DNA of 64,000 bases from the NCBI RefSeq assembly GCF_009765375.1, contig NZ_VTOK01000015.1, positions 1 to 64,000 on the forward strand. The letters run 5' to 3'. Both the position numbers and the translations under genes were made by a program. Below the pieces are notes generated by a model, which saw only the letters and a list, made by a program, of their open reading frames with translations, did not search any database and was not told the DNA's origin. Positions 1 to 8,059 of the stretch are shown here, one piece after another; positions within the stretch are counted from its first letter, which is position 1; the number at the start of each line of letters is the position of its first letter. This DNA is from Alteribacillus sp. YIM 98480 (GTDB lineage Bacteria; Bacillota; Bacilli; Bacillales; Marinococcaceae).

Positions 1-95
1 TTTAGCAAAAGTTCCTCTTTATCGTGTGCGCCTGAGCGGCTGGGCGCTGAAGCTAGACATCAAAAACGTCAAATATTTATACTTTCTTACCTTTT
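1..95 (+). repeat. partial, diverged copy of the 160-bp inverted-repeat element
   Basis: The last part (from about base 52, CTAGACATCAAAAACG onward through TTTCTTACCTTTT) matches the 3' tail of the elements at 97-234, 12141-12300 and 18675-18833. The upstream half is too diverged to align confidently and the element may begin before the window. It abuts the next copy directly, giving a head-to-tail pair. Confidence 0.55.
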
Positions 96-96
96 A

Positions 97-234
97 AGAA
101 AAGCGCAAGCCTGGAGGGTCGGCATATGGAAAGCTGATCTTTGCTTTCCATTGACGAACCGCAGGAATCTCGAACGAGTAGGAGCTTGCGCTAGACATGT
201 AAAACGCCAACTATTTATCATTTCTTACCTTTTG
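97..234 (+). repeat. 160-bp inverted-repeat element, copy A (internal deletion)
   Basis: Same family as the copies at 12141 and 18675. It keeps the internal hairpin (ATGGAAAGC / GCTTTCCAT around an 8-base loop), the downstream GACGAACCG block, a right arm ending CTTGCGCT and the shared 3' tail. About 20 bases present in the other copies (the GCCTTGCTCACGAGCGACAAG segment next to the left arm) are missing, so the left terminal repeat is truncated to AGCGCAAGC. No coding capacity. Confidence 0.8.
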
Positions 235-282
235 AAAAAGGAGGCAAGCACCTTCCTTTAAAAACAGGCAGCGGCAATAATA

Positions 283-311
283 AAGAGTACTCCGTTCCAG
301 CGAGTACTCTT
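283..311 (-). terminator. intrinsic terminator after aroK
   Basis: AAGAGTACTC and GAGTACTCTT form a perfect 10-bp stem around a 9-base loop; on the minus strand it is followed by a T-rich stretch. It lies about 30 bases past the aroK stop codon. Confidence 0.8.
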
Positions 312-341
312 CTTGGGTATTCCTTCCAGTTGTGTCTCTAT

Positions 342-905
342 TTAATCCTTTACAAGCGGCTGATACCATTCCCAGCCAAGCTTCAGCAGGCTGACAATTT
401 CATCTGCAACCTCTTCTTCATTCATGGAATCCGTTTTCACTTGAAAGCTGTTTAGATTATAGGTGCTCTGCCGCTTTTGAAAAAGTTCTTCTATTTCTTC
501 CATCGATTTGTTATGCAGAACAGGGCGATTATCAATAATCAAGCTTAAGCGGTCTTTCCAGGAGTCCCACGTAAGATCGAGCGAAATTACAATGCAATAC
601 TCCATGCATGCTTCTCTGATTTCGTCCTGGGTGTATGCCCCGCCGCCGAGAGAAAGAATTTTTAGGCGCTTGTTTTTACAATAGTCGATGGAAATTTCCC
701 GTTCAATCCGACGAAATTCTTCTTCCCCTTTGGTGCGGAAGATTTCCGAAACTTCCATCCCGTATGTTTCTTCAATCACCTTATCGATATCTACAAAATC
801 GCGGTACAGCTTTTTAGACAACCGTTCTCCAATGGTTGTTTTCCCTACTCCCATAAACCCAATAAGAGCTATATTTCTTTCTCTTAGCGAAGGTACATTT
901 TCCAT
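342..905 (-). CDS. aroK: shikimate kinase
   Basis: Phosphorylates shikimate to shikimate 3-phosphate with ATP in the cytosolic chorismate pathway. The product is about 187 residues, normal for AroK. A Walker A loop GFMGVGKTT lies near residue 18, followed by the DID shikimate/Mg-binding motif (FVDIDK), the FR-x3-E substrate motif (EEEFRRIE) and the GGG motif (LSLGGGAY). The lid arginine region is RPVL. I chose the ATG at 905, preceded by an AGAGGAAGA ribosome binding site, over a GTG three codons upstream. The gene stands alone, with its own terminator at 283-311. It is probably the housekeeping kinase and not part of the catabolic operon further on, although an aroD-type dehydroquinase lies about 6.5 kb away in that operon. 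Confidence 0.9.
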   Translation of the reverse strand: MENVPSLRERNIALIGFMGVGKTTIGERLSKKLYRDFVDIDKVIEETYGMEVSEIFRTKGEEEFRRIEREISIDYCKNKRLKILSLGGGAYTQDEIREACMEYCIVISLDLTWDSWKDRLSLIIDNRPVLHNKSMEEIEELFQKRQSTYNLNSFQVKTDSMNEEEVADEIVSLLKLGWEWYQPLVKD

Positions 906-970
906 TGAACACACTCTTCCTCTTCCCGTAGATTATATCTCTTTATTCTACCCAATGAACAATTTAAGTG

Positions 971-2326
971 TCAAACCACTTCGAGAAGTTTTGTTATCCC
1001 ATAAGCCGCCGAAATATTCCAAATCATAAAAAGAAAAGCAAACAAAATATTTTTTAAGCTCACTTGATAAGGATTCAGGTTGATATACATGCCCAGTACG
1101 GCCGGCGTCACATTAAACGGACCGATCATCATCGTACAAACTGCTGAACTTACAATCGTAAGAGTTAACCCAAACGAAAGCTCACCTACAAAAGGATCGA
1201 TGAAAGGGATGAGCAATGCTATCGTAACAAGCGGATGGAACCCTATAAACGCAAGTCCAAAAATAAACATCCCGATAAGCAGGAATAAAAGAAAATACAT
1301 ATCTGTTTCATACACATATTGAACGATTGTATTAATATATGCAAAAGGGCTCGTATATGGCATTAACTCCACGAAAAAGCCAGCCGATAAGAAAAGAAAA
1401 AACATGCCGTGAAGCTTATCTTTGTTGTTTTTGGCCATGAGGTAACCGAGCCTGCAGTAGATTTTAGGCTTTTTTATAGCGATGGACCAGGCAAAAGAAA
1501 AAGGAATGATCGTGACAGTCACGATAAAAAGAAAACCAAGGTCGATCCATTGGTTTCCCGTTAATACGATGATGACAAACGCGAGCACGGCCAGACCCAT
1601 TTCAATCCCTTTCTTTTTTATAAGGGCCAAGCTTTCGGGATCGTTTTTCGTTTCTTCTTGTCTTAACGGATAACGGCTCCATTTTCTTTGGTGCAGCCGC
1701 CAATCCGCGTAAAGAAATAACAAACTGTTCACCCACAGCACCGGCAGCAGCCATAAATAACTTTGTCCTGTAATATCAAGCGTCATGGCAAGTAAAATTT
1801 CAGTAGGACTCCAAAATAAAACAAGTGCATAGGGCCTCAATATCCCATGTGTAAAAAATACTTGTGTGAACGTCTCTCCAAAATGCTTTACTTTATCCCG
1901 TACGGAGCTAATAATAACAGGCACGGTCGCAACGTTTAAAAAAATAGTCAGCACATAAGTCGCAAATGAGGTTTTTTTGTAAAGTGTGCCAGCGTCATCC
2001 GTTTTCATTCCAATCATCCGGCTTAAGGTCTTATCATAACGGCCAAGTTTAATAATCGCATTCATAAACGGAAGGACAAAAAATAATGCCAGCAGCCCTA
2101 ACAACGAACGGAAATACGTTAAAAGCTCAAGCGAATACAATCCTTCTGAAAAAACGACAATAAGGCCAAGCCCTAAAAAAATAAGACCGACTGTTTGAAA
2201 TAAACGCCCTGCCTTGCCTACTGTAAATAAAAGGATGGTGATAGATAAAATCCCAAGAAAATAGTTTATGATGGGTAACGACAACACTTGATTAATAATA
2301 TATAAAAGTAAGATAAAAGCATACAA
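971..2326 (-). CDS. multi-spanning membrane protein, putative permease
   Basis: An integral membrane protein of about 451 residues with roughly a dozen hydrophobic segments and a charged cytoplasmic loop near residues 215-235 (LHQRKWSRYPLRQEETK). The general plan of two halves, each ending in a glycine/proline-rich re-entrant-like stretch (for example GFHPLVTIALLIPF and MMIGPFNVTPAVLG near the C terminus), recalls ion-transporter-superfamily carboxylate carriers, but I do not recognise a specific family and assign no substrate. The start is uncertain: a TTG at 2326 has only a distant AGGTG, and an in-frame ATT nearer that site is possible. It follows the terminator of the catabolic operon (2365-2399), so it is likely transcribed separately. 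Confidence 0.7.
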   Translation of the reverse strand: MYAFILLLYIINQVLSLPIINYFLGILSITILLFTVGKAGRLFQTVGLIFLGLGLIVVFSEGLYSLELLTYFRSLLGLLALFFVLPFMNAIIKLGRYDKTLSRMIGMKTDDAGTLYKKTSFATYVLTIFLNVATVPVIISSVRDKVKHFGETFTQVFFTHGILRPYALVLFWSPTEILLAMTLDITGQSYLWLLPVLWVNSLLFLYADWRLHQRKWSRYPLRQEETKNDPESLALIKKKGIEMGLAVLAFVIIVLTGNQWIDLGFLFIVTVTIIPFSFAWSIAIKKPKIYCRLGYLMAKNNKDKLHGMFFLFLSAGFFVELMPYTSPFAYINTIVQYVYETDMYFLLFLLIGMFIFGLAFIGFHPLVTIALLIPFIDPFVGELSFGLTLTIVSSAVCTMMIGPFNVTPAVLGMYINLNPYQVSLKNILFAFLFMIWNISAAYGITKLLEVV

Positions 2327-2364
2327 ATAGAAAATCGTTTTTCACCTGCTTCCCTGATGCAATA

Positions 2365-2399
2365 AATTCATCGGCATGGACGTCCCATACCGATGAATT
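2365..2399 (-). terminator. terminator of the IclR-controlled catabolic operon
   Basis: AATTCATCGG and CCGATGAATT form a 10-bp perfect stem, extended by CATGG/CCAT pairing, starting immediately after the CoA-transferase stop codon. On the minus strand the stem is followed by TTATTG. Confidence 0.8.
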
Positions 2400-2402
2400 C
2401 GG

Positions 2403-3602
2403 TTAAATAACTCCTTTTTCTTTCAACTCCGAAATTTCTGCTTCAGAATATCCGAGCATCGATGAAAGCAATTCTTCATTGTTTTCTCCAAGATCCGGAG
2501 AAAGATTTCTTATGCTGCCCGGTGTTTTTTCAAACTTCGGTACGATGCCAGGTGTTTTTATTTTTCCTAATCTTGGATGTTCAAGTTCAATAATATTATC
2601 TCGGGCTTGATATTGAGGGTGTTCAAAGATATCCTGTACATTGAGGATCGGGCTTACTGGAACTCCGTATTCGCCTAAATACTCTACCAGTTCGTCCCGT
2701 TCCTTGGTTTTCATCCAATCTTCTACGATTTGTACAATTTCTTTGTCATTTTGCAATCTGACTGCATTCGTATAAAACTTTTCATGTTCTAAAAGATCTT
2801 CTCTGCCCATCGCTTTAGCCAGACGGTTAAAAGTTGTGTCTGTGCTTGTTACTAACACGACATAATGCCCATCTTTTGTCTCAAACGTTCCGGCTGGGCT
2901 CGAATGGCCGCTTAACCCCGGCGCACGTTCTCTTACTTTTCCGAGCTGATCATATTCTGCTACAAGAAACTCCATCATTCGAAATACCGTTTCATAAAGG
3001 GCAATGTCTACCATTTGTCCCGTGCCGTTTTCATTAGTATCTCGATGATATAAACCAGTTATGGCTGCAAACGCTACGTACACTCCCGTAATATAATCGG
3101 TTAATGAAAAAGATGGACTAACAGGTGCGCGATCAGAATACCCTTGTAAATAAGTGAATCCGCTGAACGCTGTGGCAGGAGTACCAAAGCCTGCTTTTTC
3201 TTTATAAGGGCCGGTTTGTCCATATCCTGATACCCTGATCATAAGAAGATCGGGATTTATTTTTTTCAATTCGTCATAGCCTGCTCCCCATTTTTCCAAA
3301 GTGCCGGGACGAAAATTTTCAATAAGAATATCGACTTCCGATGCGAGCTTTTTTAAAATTTCTATTCCTTCGTCTGTGTGCAAGTCGAGCGTAAGAGATT
3401 TTTTGTTTCTGGAAAGTCCCGGCCATCTCAAGGGCTCATCTCCTTTAAATGGTCCGACGTGCCTTAACGTATCCCCTTTTCCCGGCATTTCCACCTTAAT
3501 CACTTCTGCTCCGAAGTCTCCTAATAATACTGAACCATACGGAGCAGCTATCATAGTTGATACGTCTAGCACTTTTACTCCTTCTAATGGTGTTCCAGTC
3601 AT
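2403..3602 (-). CDS. class III CoA-transferase (CaiB/BaiF family)
   Basis: Transfers CoA between a donor acyl-CoA and a carboxylic acid, activating the acid for later cleavage or oxidation. At 399 residues it has the usual family length. The N terminus LEGVKVLDVSTMIAAPYGSVLLGDFGAEVIKVE is characteristic, as are NKKSLTLDL, the ILIENFRPGTLEKWG motif and YDELKKINP. An aspartate that could form the acyl anhydride intermediate lies near residue 165-170 (SFSLTDYITG). It is the last gene of the operon: its ATG directly abuts the stop codon of the TIM-barrel gene and its AGGAGGTGAAG ribosome site lies inside that gene. The substrate acid is unknown; the citryl-CoA-lyase-like gene in the same operon suggests a hydroxy-tricarboxylate or related acid, by inference. 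Confidence 0.88.
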   Translation of the reverse strand: MTGTPLEGVKVLDVSTMIAAPYGSVLLGDFGAEVIKVEMPGKGDTLRHVGPFKGDEPLRWPGLSRNKKSLTLDLHTDEGIEILKKLASEVDILIENFRPGTLEKWGAGYDELKKINPDLLMIRVSGYGQTGPYKEKAGFGTPATAFSGFTYLQGYSDRAPVSPSFSLTDYITGVYVAFAAITGLYHRDTNENGTGQMVDIALYETVFRMMEFLVAEYDQLGKVRERAPGLSGHSSPAGTFETKDGHYVVLVTSTDTTFNRLAKAMGREDLLEHEKFYTNAVRLQNDKEIVQIVEDWMKTKERDELVEYLGEYGVPVSPILNVQDIFEHPQYQARDNIIELEHPRLGKIKTPGIVPKFEKTPGSIRNLSPDLGENNEELLSSMLGYSEAEISELKEKGVI

Positions 3603-4436
3603 TTACTTCACCTCCTGCTTTGTCAGTGGATGTGTGTTTAAATAGTCCTTGGCTGATTGCAAGCAGCGCCTCGCAAATTCTTCATTTCCCAATTCTTGGG
3701 CAAGTTTTGCATTTGGCAGCTCGATCGAGTAAGGAATGTTTGGAATTCTATTGACGATGCTTCCTACATCAATGCCGCCTTCTCCAAGCAAGGAACGTTC
3801 CTCTCGAAGCACCCGGGTCATTTCAGGTTTCCATGCCGGAATTTCTCCAGGCGCGTCGCAAAGATGAAGATAGCGGAACCAATCACGAGGTACGGCATCT
3901 AAATCTTCCACATTATCCTTTGAGCGGTGGAAATGATGAACATCAATCATGAGACCGGCATTTTCCTGGTTTGCGGTGTTTAATACATCTAAAGCACCAT
4001 CAAGGTTATGCACACTCGCAATCGGAACAAATTCTAACTCTATCGTTAATCCAAATGGTTTTGCCAATTCGCAAATTTCTGCAAACCGCTCAATTGCGTA
4101 ATTTCGGTCATCTGTCCAAATGCTGCTGAGAACATGACGTCCACCTAATTCAGCAGCCACTTCCATAGCGGGAAGATAACTTTTGGGCTCCACCCCATCA
4201 TAGACTTTAGCCAGTTCAATATCTAAAAGTTTCATCCCTGTCTCAGACATGGCCTTTTTGGTTTCGCGAAGCATCTGTTTGTTTTCCGCCAGCGCATAAT
4301 TGGGTTCCCCAGGCAGCCCCATGTAAATGGGACGGAAGCTGACAAAATCATAGCCGGCCCTTGCAGCAAGGTAGGTCATTTCTGGCGGTGCACAATCTAG
4401 CACAGTAAGATGAGCTAGTGAAAATTGTCTTGTCAT
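3603..4436 (-). CDS. TIM-barrel sugar isomerase / 3-dehydroshikimate dehydratase-like protein
   Basis: A xylose-isomerase-like TIM barrel (AP endonuclease 2 fold) of 277 residues. This superfamily contains sugar-phosphate isomerases, epimerases and 3-dehydroshikimate dehydratases. Likely metal ligands are visible in the expected order: E in IELEFVP, D/H in MIDVHHFH, H in YLHLCD and a C-terminal E in SIELPN. I chose the ATG at 4436 because AAAGGAGG sits 8 bases upstream; an open frame extends 17 codons further without a better site. It lies 88 bases after the ThDP-enzyme gene and abuts the CoA-transferase gene. With an intact dehydroquinase in the same operon, a dehydroshikimate dehydratase role is conceivable but unproven. 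Confidence 0.75.
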   Translation of the reverse strand: MTRQFSLAHLTVLDCAPPEMTYLAARAGYDFVSFRPIYMGLPGEPNYALAENKQMLRETKKAMSETGMKLLDIELAKVYDGVEPKSYLPAMEVAAELGGRHVLSSIWTDDRNYAIERFAEICELAKPFGLTIELEFVPIASVHNLDGALDVLNTANQENAGLMIDVHHFHRSKDNVEDLDAVPRDWFRYLHLCDAPGEIPAWKPEMTRVLREERSLLGEGGIDVGSIVNRIPNIPYSIELPNAKLAQELGNEEFARRCLQSAKDYLNTHPLTKQEVK

Positions 4437-4524
4437 CTCATACTCCTCCTTTGAAATGTGCAAAGCGTCTTTTTCCAGCCGGGACAAGTTCCCTATTACG
4501 GATCGCCCGGGTGATTGAACGCTG

Positions 4525-6288
4525 TTAATCTACAGACACGTGATGAATCTTCTTCCCTGGTGAATAAATATCCATAATGTTCCAGTGTCCGTCTGTTGGT
4601 ACCGGTTCATTTTTCATCGAAACATCAAGCAAAAACGGTTTGTTGCTTTGAATCGCTTTTTCAAGTGCTGGTTTAAACTCTTCTGCTTTATTGATTTTTA
4701 CACCATCTACGCCGTAACCCTTTGCAACGGCTGCAAAATCAGGGGAGTACGATTCACCGTCTTTTTTAAATACGGTTCCATAGGTGGTATCATAGTGGCT
4801 TTTCTGCAATCCAGCGATTGTTCCAAACGCACTGTTATTCATAACTACCCAAATCACAGGAATATTTTCTTCGACTGCTGTAGCCATCACAGATGGATTC
4901 TGCCCAAAGCCCCCGTCACCAATTAAGGAAACAACGACTCTTTCAGGGTCTGCTAATTTAGCACCGAGCGCTGCCGACGAACCAAATCCCATCGTAGCGT
5001 AGCCTCCTGGTGTTAAGATCGTGCCTGCTTCATAAGCTGGAAACTGCTGACCTACCCCATTTTTATTCCAGCCTACATCTGTTGTTATATAAGCATTTTT
5101 TGGAAGAGCTTCACGAACATCAGCCAAAATTCGCTCGGGGCGAAGCGGGAATGCATCACTCTTTTGATGTTCTTTGATTTTCCCAAAGAATTTTTCTCGG
5201 TAGGAAGCAATCGCTTCTACCATCTTTTTATTTTCCCGTCCCTCTGGAACCATTTCTTTTGCGACACGGTTTAGCTCTGTTAACGCTTCTTTTAAATCTG
5301 CAACAATACCGAGTTCTACCGGATAGTTTCTTCCAAGCTCTTTACCGTCTATATCAATGTGAATGAGCTTTGTATTCGGAATATCAAAGGTATATTCTGG
5401 ATACCAAGAACTCGAATCTGCTTCAGAAAAACGGGTTCCGAGTGCTAGAATTAAATCAGCGTCCCGGCAATTGTCGTTAATGAATTTGGTACCCCAGAAT
5501 CCCGTCATGCCAAGGGTAAGCGGGTGCTCATCTGATACAGCACCTTTTCCCATTAATGAATAGGCAACCGGAATGCCCAGATGATCCACCAGTTCACGAA
5601 GTTCCTCGGCTGCATCAGCGAGCATAATCCCTCCGCCTACATAAAAGACAGGGTCTTTTGCTTCTAGTAATCTTTCAATGACTTGACGCGCTTTTGCATC
5701 ACTAATCGATGGCTTTGTTAATTCTTTATTGTTCTGCTTTACCCGTTCAAACAGCTCTGTATCAATCTCAGCTGAGAAAATATCCATCGGCACAGATACA
5801 AGCACGGGACCCGGACGGCCATTTTGAGCTAAAGAAAAGGCTTTATCTAAAATTTCTGGGAATAAGTCAGGTCGGTCTACTCTCCATGCCCTCTTTACAA
5901 AAGGCCGATAGATTTCATATTGAGATGCATCGGCATGCAAGTTGACTTCTTGGTGAGGGTGTTTTCCGTAATAGTGAGAAGGAATATCCCCTGCAATAAC
6001 GACCATCGGAATTGAATCTAAAGCCGCGTTTGCTACACCTGTTGCCGCATTGGTCAACCCTGGGCCAAGGTGAGAAAGAACGACAGACGTTTCTTTTTTT
6101 GCTCTGGCATATCCATCGGCAGCATGAGCAGCAATCTGCTCATGCCTTACATCTATAAACCTCACCGAACTATTTTCAAGCGCGGAGAGAACAGCGATAT
6201 TCGTATGCCCGCAAAGTCCAAAAATATGCTCGACGTTATTATCTTCCAAGTAGCTTACCAACTGGTGAGAAACAAGATCTTTTGTCAT
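4525..6288 (-). CDS. thiamine diphosphate-dependent enzyme, acetolactate-synthase-like
   Basis: A three-domain ThDP enzyme of 587 residues: N-terminal pyrimidine-binding domain with the catalytic glutamate in VRHEQIAAHAADGYAR (near residue 50), central domain, and C-terminal pyrophosphate domain with the GDGGF...NN cofactor motif near residues 455-485. The family includes acetolactate synthase, glyoxylate carboligase, benzoylformate and sulfopyruvate decarboxylases, so the reaction (2-oxoacid decarboxylation or carboligation) is clear in type but not in substrate. It is unlikely to be biosynthetic AHAS, since no small subunit or ilv genes are adjacent. Its ATG overlaps the stop of the alcohol dehydrogenase gene (ATGA, 6285-6288), suggesting translational coupling, with AAGGAGGGG upstream. 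Confidence 0.85.
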   Translation of the reverse strand: MTKDLVSHQLVSYLEDNNVEHIFGLCGHTNIAVLSALENSSVRFIDVRHEQIAAHAADGYARAKKETSVVLSHLGPGLTNAATGVANAALDSIPMVVIAGDIPSHYYGKHPHQEVNLHADASQYEIYRPFVKRAWRVDRPDLFPEILDKAFSLAQNGRPGPVLVSVPMDIFSAEIDTELFERVKQNNKELTKPSISDAKARQVIERLLEAKDPVFYVGGGIMLADAAEELRELVDHLGIPVAYSLMGKGAVSDEHPLTLGMTGFWGTKFINDNCRDADLILALGTRFSEADSSSWYPEYTFDIPNTKLIHIDIDGKELGRNYPVELGIVADLKEALTELNRVAKEMVPEGRENKKMVEAIASYREKFFGKIKEHQKSDAFPLRPERILADVREALPKNAYITTDVGWNKNGVGQQFPAYEAGTILTPGGYATMGFGSSAALGAKLADPERVVVSLIGDGGFGQNPSVMATAVEENIPVIWVVMNNSAFGTIAGLQKSHYDTTYGTVFKKDGESYSPDFAAVAKGYGVDGVKINKAEEFKPALEKAIQSNKPFLLDVSMKNEPVPTDGHWNIMDIYSPGKKIHHVSVD

Positions 6289-7289
6289 GAAAGCCCCTCC
6301 TTAAAATCGATTAATACTTTGCCTGCTATACCAGAAAGTGCCATTTCAAACGCTTTTTCATAGTCAGCAAACGGATAAATGTTGGAGACAACGTGAGAAA
6401 ACGGTTCAGGGTTATGTTTTAGGAAATGAAGCGCTCGTTCGAAATCGCTTGGGAAATCATAAATAATCGAACCAAACACCGAAACTTCACTTCGCACTAA
6501 TTTATTCGCATCGATATTTACTGGCTCACTGGTAATGCCAACCGCCAGAATATTGCCTCCTGGTTTTACCACCTCAAAGGACTGTTCGATGGTCTTAGGT
6601 ACACCAGCTGCTTCTACGACATGGTCATATTCTTCTTCTAAAATCTCGGGCAAGCCGGCTTTAATATCTTCATGGACATCCATTCGTTTTAATTTTTCTT
6701 GATTAATATCTACGGCAGTGACGTCTGCTCCTAATAGATTCGCTAAGATGGAAGAAAGCATCCCTTCTGTGCCGCACCCCAAAACAGCGACCGTATCTCC
6801 TTTTTCAACCGTTACGTTTTGAAATGCATGAACGACAACGGCAAGCGGCTCTATTAATACCGCTAATTTGCCGTCCATCTCTTCTGGTATAGTTAAAAGA
6901 TTTGTGACAGGTACGTCAATAAAGCTAGTAAATCCACCATCTTTGGTTACGCCTAAGGTTTGTTTGTTACGGCAGATGTTTCTTTTTCCTTTTTGGCATA
7001 AATCACATTCGCCGCATGACAGATTAGGCTGTACGACTACTTTTTGTCCTTCGGTGAAAAGCCCTTTATCATCCGGCTCCACCACGGTTCCATACAGTTC
7101 ATGCCCCATTACTACAGGGTAGTTGGCATGAGCCAGCTTGCCTTTATAAACACTCAAGTCGCTTCCGCATATACCGCCATACTCTGTTTTCACTCTTGTA
7201 TGGCCTTCTGCTGCCTTCGGCTTGACAGCAGCTGATTCTCTATTAAATGTGTACGGCCCGCTGATGATTAGAGATTGACTAGCTGTCAT
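6285..7289 (-). CDS. zinc-dependent alcohol dehydrogenase (MDR family)
   Basis: A medium-chain dehydrogenase of 334 residues that should oxidise a secondary alcohol with NAD(P). Catalytic zinc ligands are seen in GGICGSD and GHE (VVMGHELYG), and the structural zinc lobe in CGECDLCQKGKRNIC. The Rossmann motif is VAVLGCGTEG, less typical than GxGxxG. The closest general type is polyol/threonine dehydrogenase (sorbitol, idonate, galactitol group). It overlaps the aroD-like gene by 11 bases at its start and the ThDP gene by 4 bases at its end. By position it might oxidise the incoming hydroxy-acid or a polyol acid such as quinate; that is inference. Confidence 0.85.
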   Translation of the reverse strand: MTASQSLIISGPYTFNRESAAVKPKAAEGHTRVKTEYGGICGSDLSVYKGKLAHANYPVVMGHELYGTVVEPDDKGLFTEGQKVVVQPNLSCGECDLCQKGKRNICRNKQTLGVTKDGGFTSFIDVPVTNLLTIPEEMDGKLAVLIEPLAVVVHAFQNVTVEKGDTVAVLGCGTEGMLSSILANLLGADVTAVDINQEKLKRMDVHEDIKAGLPEILEEEYDHVVEAAGVPKTIEQSFEVVKPGGNILAVGITSEPVNIDANKLVRSEVSVFGSIIYDFPSDFERALHFLKHNPEPFSHVVSNIYPFADYEKAFEMALSGIAGKVLIDFKEGLS

Positions 7290-8046
7290 TGCTCAAATAA
7301 CCTTCCAATTGACGAACCACTTCGATTGGGATCTGCCCGGGAGCGGAACTTTTGCTGCCGACCGCAAAAGTAAGCGCGGAACCGAATTTCCACCCTACTA
7401 AACGGGTTAATCCGCCATCTACCCCCATTGACATCGTAATCACAGGTATATCAAGATCGTTGTGAGCCGTCTGTGTGATTTGAAGAACTGACAGGACATC
7501 GGACATATTATTTGGCATCACAGCAAGCTTTCCAATGTCTGCTTTATAAGCGGAGGCTTTCTCCAATTTGTTCAGCATTTCTTTTTCTGAAGGTGTCTCG
7601 TTAAAATGATGAAAAGAAAGGATCATTTTTACGTCGTTTTCCTGCGCGGCATGTTTAATAGCATCAATATCTGCTTTATCATTTTCTACTTCGTAATCAA
7701 TAAGATCTGCGCTTTTCGTTTCGCATACCTTTTTCAAAAGTTCGACTTTCCCGCTTTCATCAAGCGGTATTTCCTGTCCGCCTTCTTTAATAGAACGAAT
7801 CGTGAAAATGAGCGGCAAATCTCCTAGCTTTTTACGTATGCTAGAAGCTGTGTTTATAACGGCATCAGCATCGGCGATGTTTTCAAAAAAATCAACCCGC
7901 CACTCTACTACATCCGGTTCTTTCGTAATAATGGTTTCTGCCTGCTCTATCAATTCGGATTCGTTTTTGCCAACCATTGCTGAGCATATCGTTGGTTTTC
8001 CGCCAGCTAACACTGTATTTCGTACTTTCACTTCTTTTGCACTCAT
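7279..8046 (-). CDS. aroD: type I 3-dehydroquinate dehydratase
   Basis: Schiff-base dehydratase converting 3-dehydroquinate to 3-dehydroshikimate. The 255-residue length is normal for type I enzymes. All diagnostic residues are visible: E and R in VEWRVDFF, the catalytic His in ILSFHHFNETP, the Schiff-base Lys in IGKLAVMP, the substrate Arg in LTRLVGWKFGSALTF and the S..PGQ closing motif. It is inside a catabolic operon (14 bases after the aldehyde dehydrogenase, overlapping the alcohol dehydrogenase) and not with other aro genes, which fits a quinate/shikimate-like degradative role or a recruited relative. A ribosome site GAGGAGGG precedes the ATG. Confidence 0.88.
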   Translation of the reverse strand: MSAKEVKVRNTVLAGGKPTICSAMVGKNESELIEQAETIITKEPDVVEWRVDFFENIADADAVINTASSIRKKLGDLPLIFTIRSIKEGGQEIPLDESGKVELLKKVCETKSADLIDYEVENDKADIDAIKHAAQENDVKMILSFHHFNETPSEKEMLNKLEKASAYKADIGKLAVMPNNMSDVLSVLQITQTAHNDLDIPVITMSMGVDGGLTRLVGWKFGSALTFAVGSKSSAPGQIPIEVVRQLEGYLSNDS

Positions 8047-8059
8047 GCTTTCCCTCCTC

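Noticed and set aside
5363-5563. Open frames antisense to the ThDP enzyme gene (and many similar frames elsewhere)
   Set aside because: Fully inside strong genes on the other strand; no independent signals.
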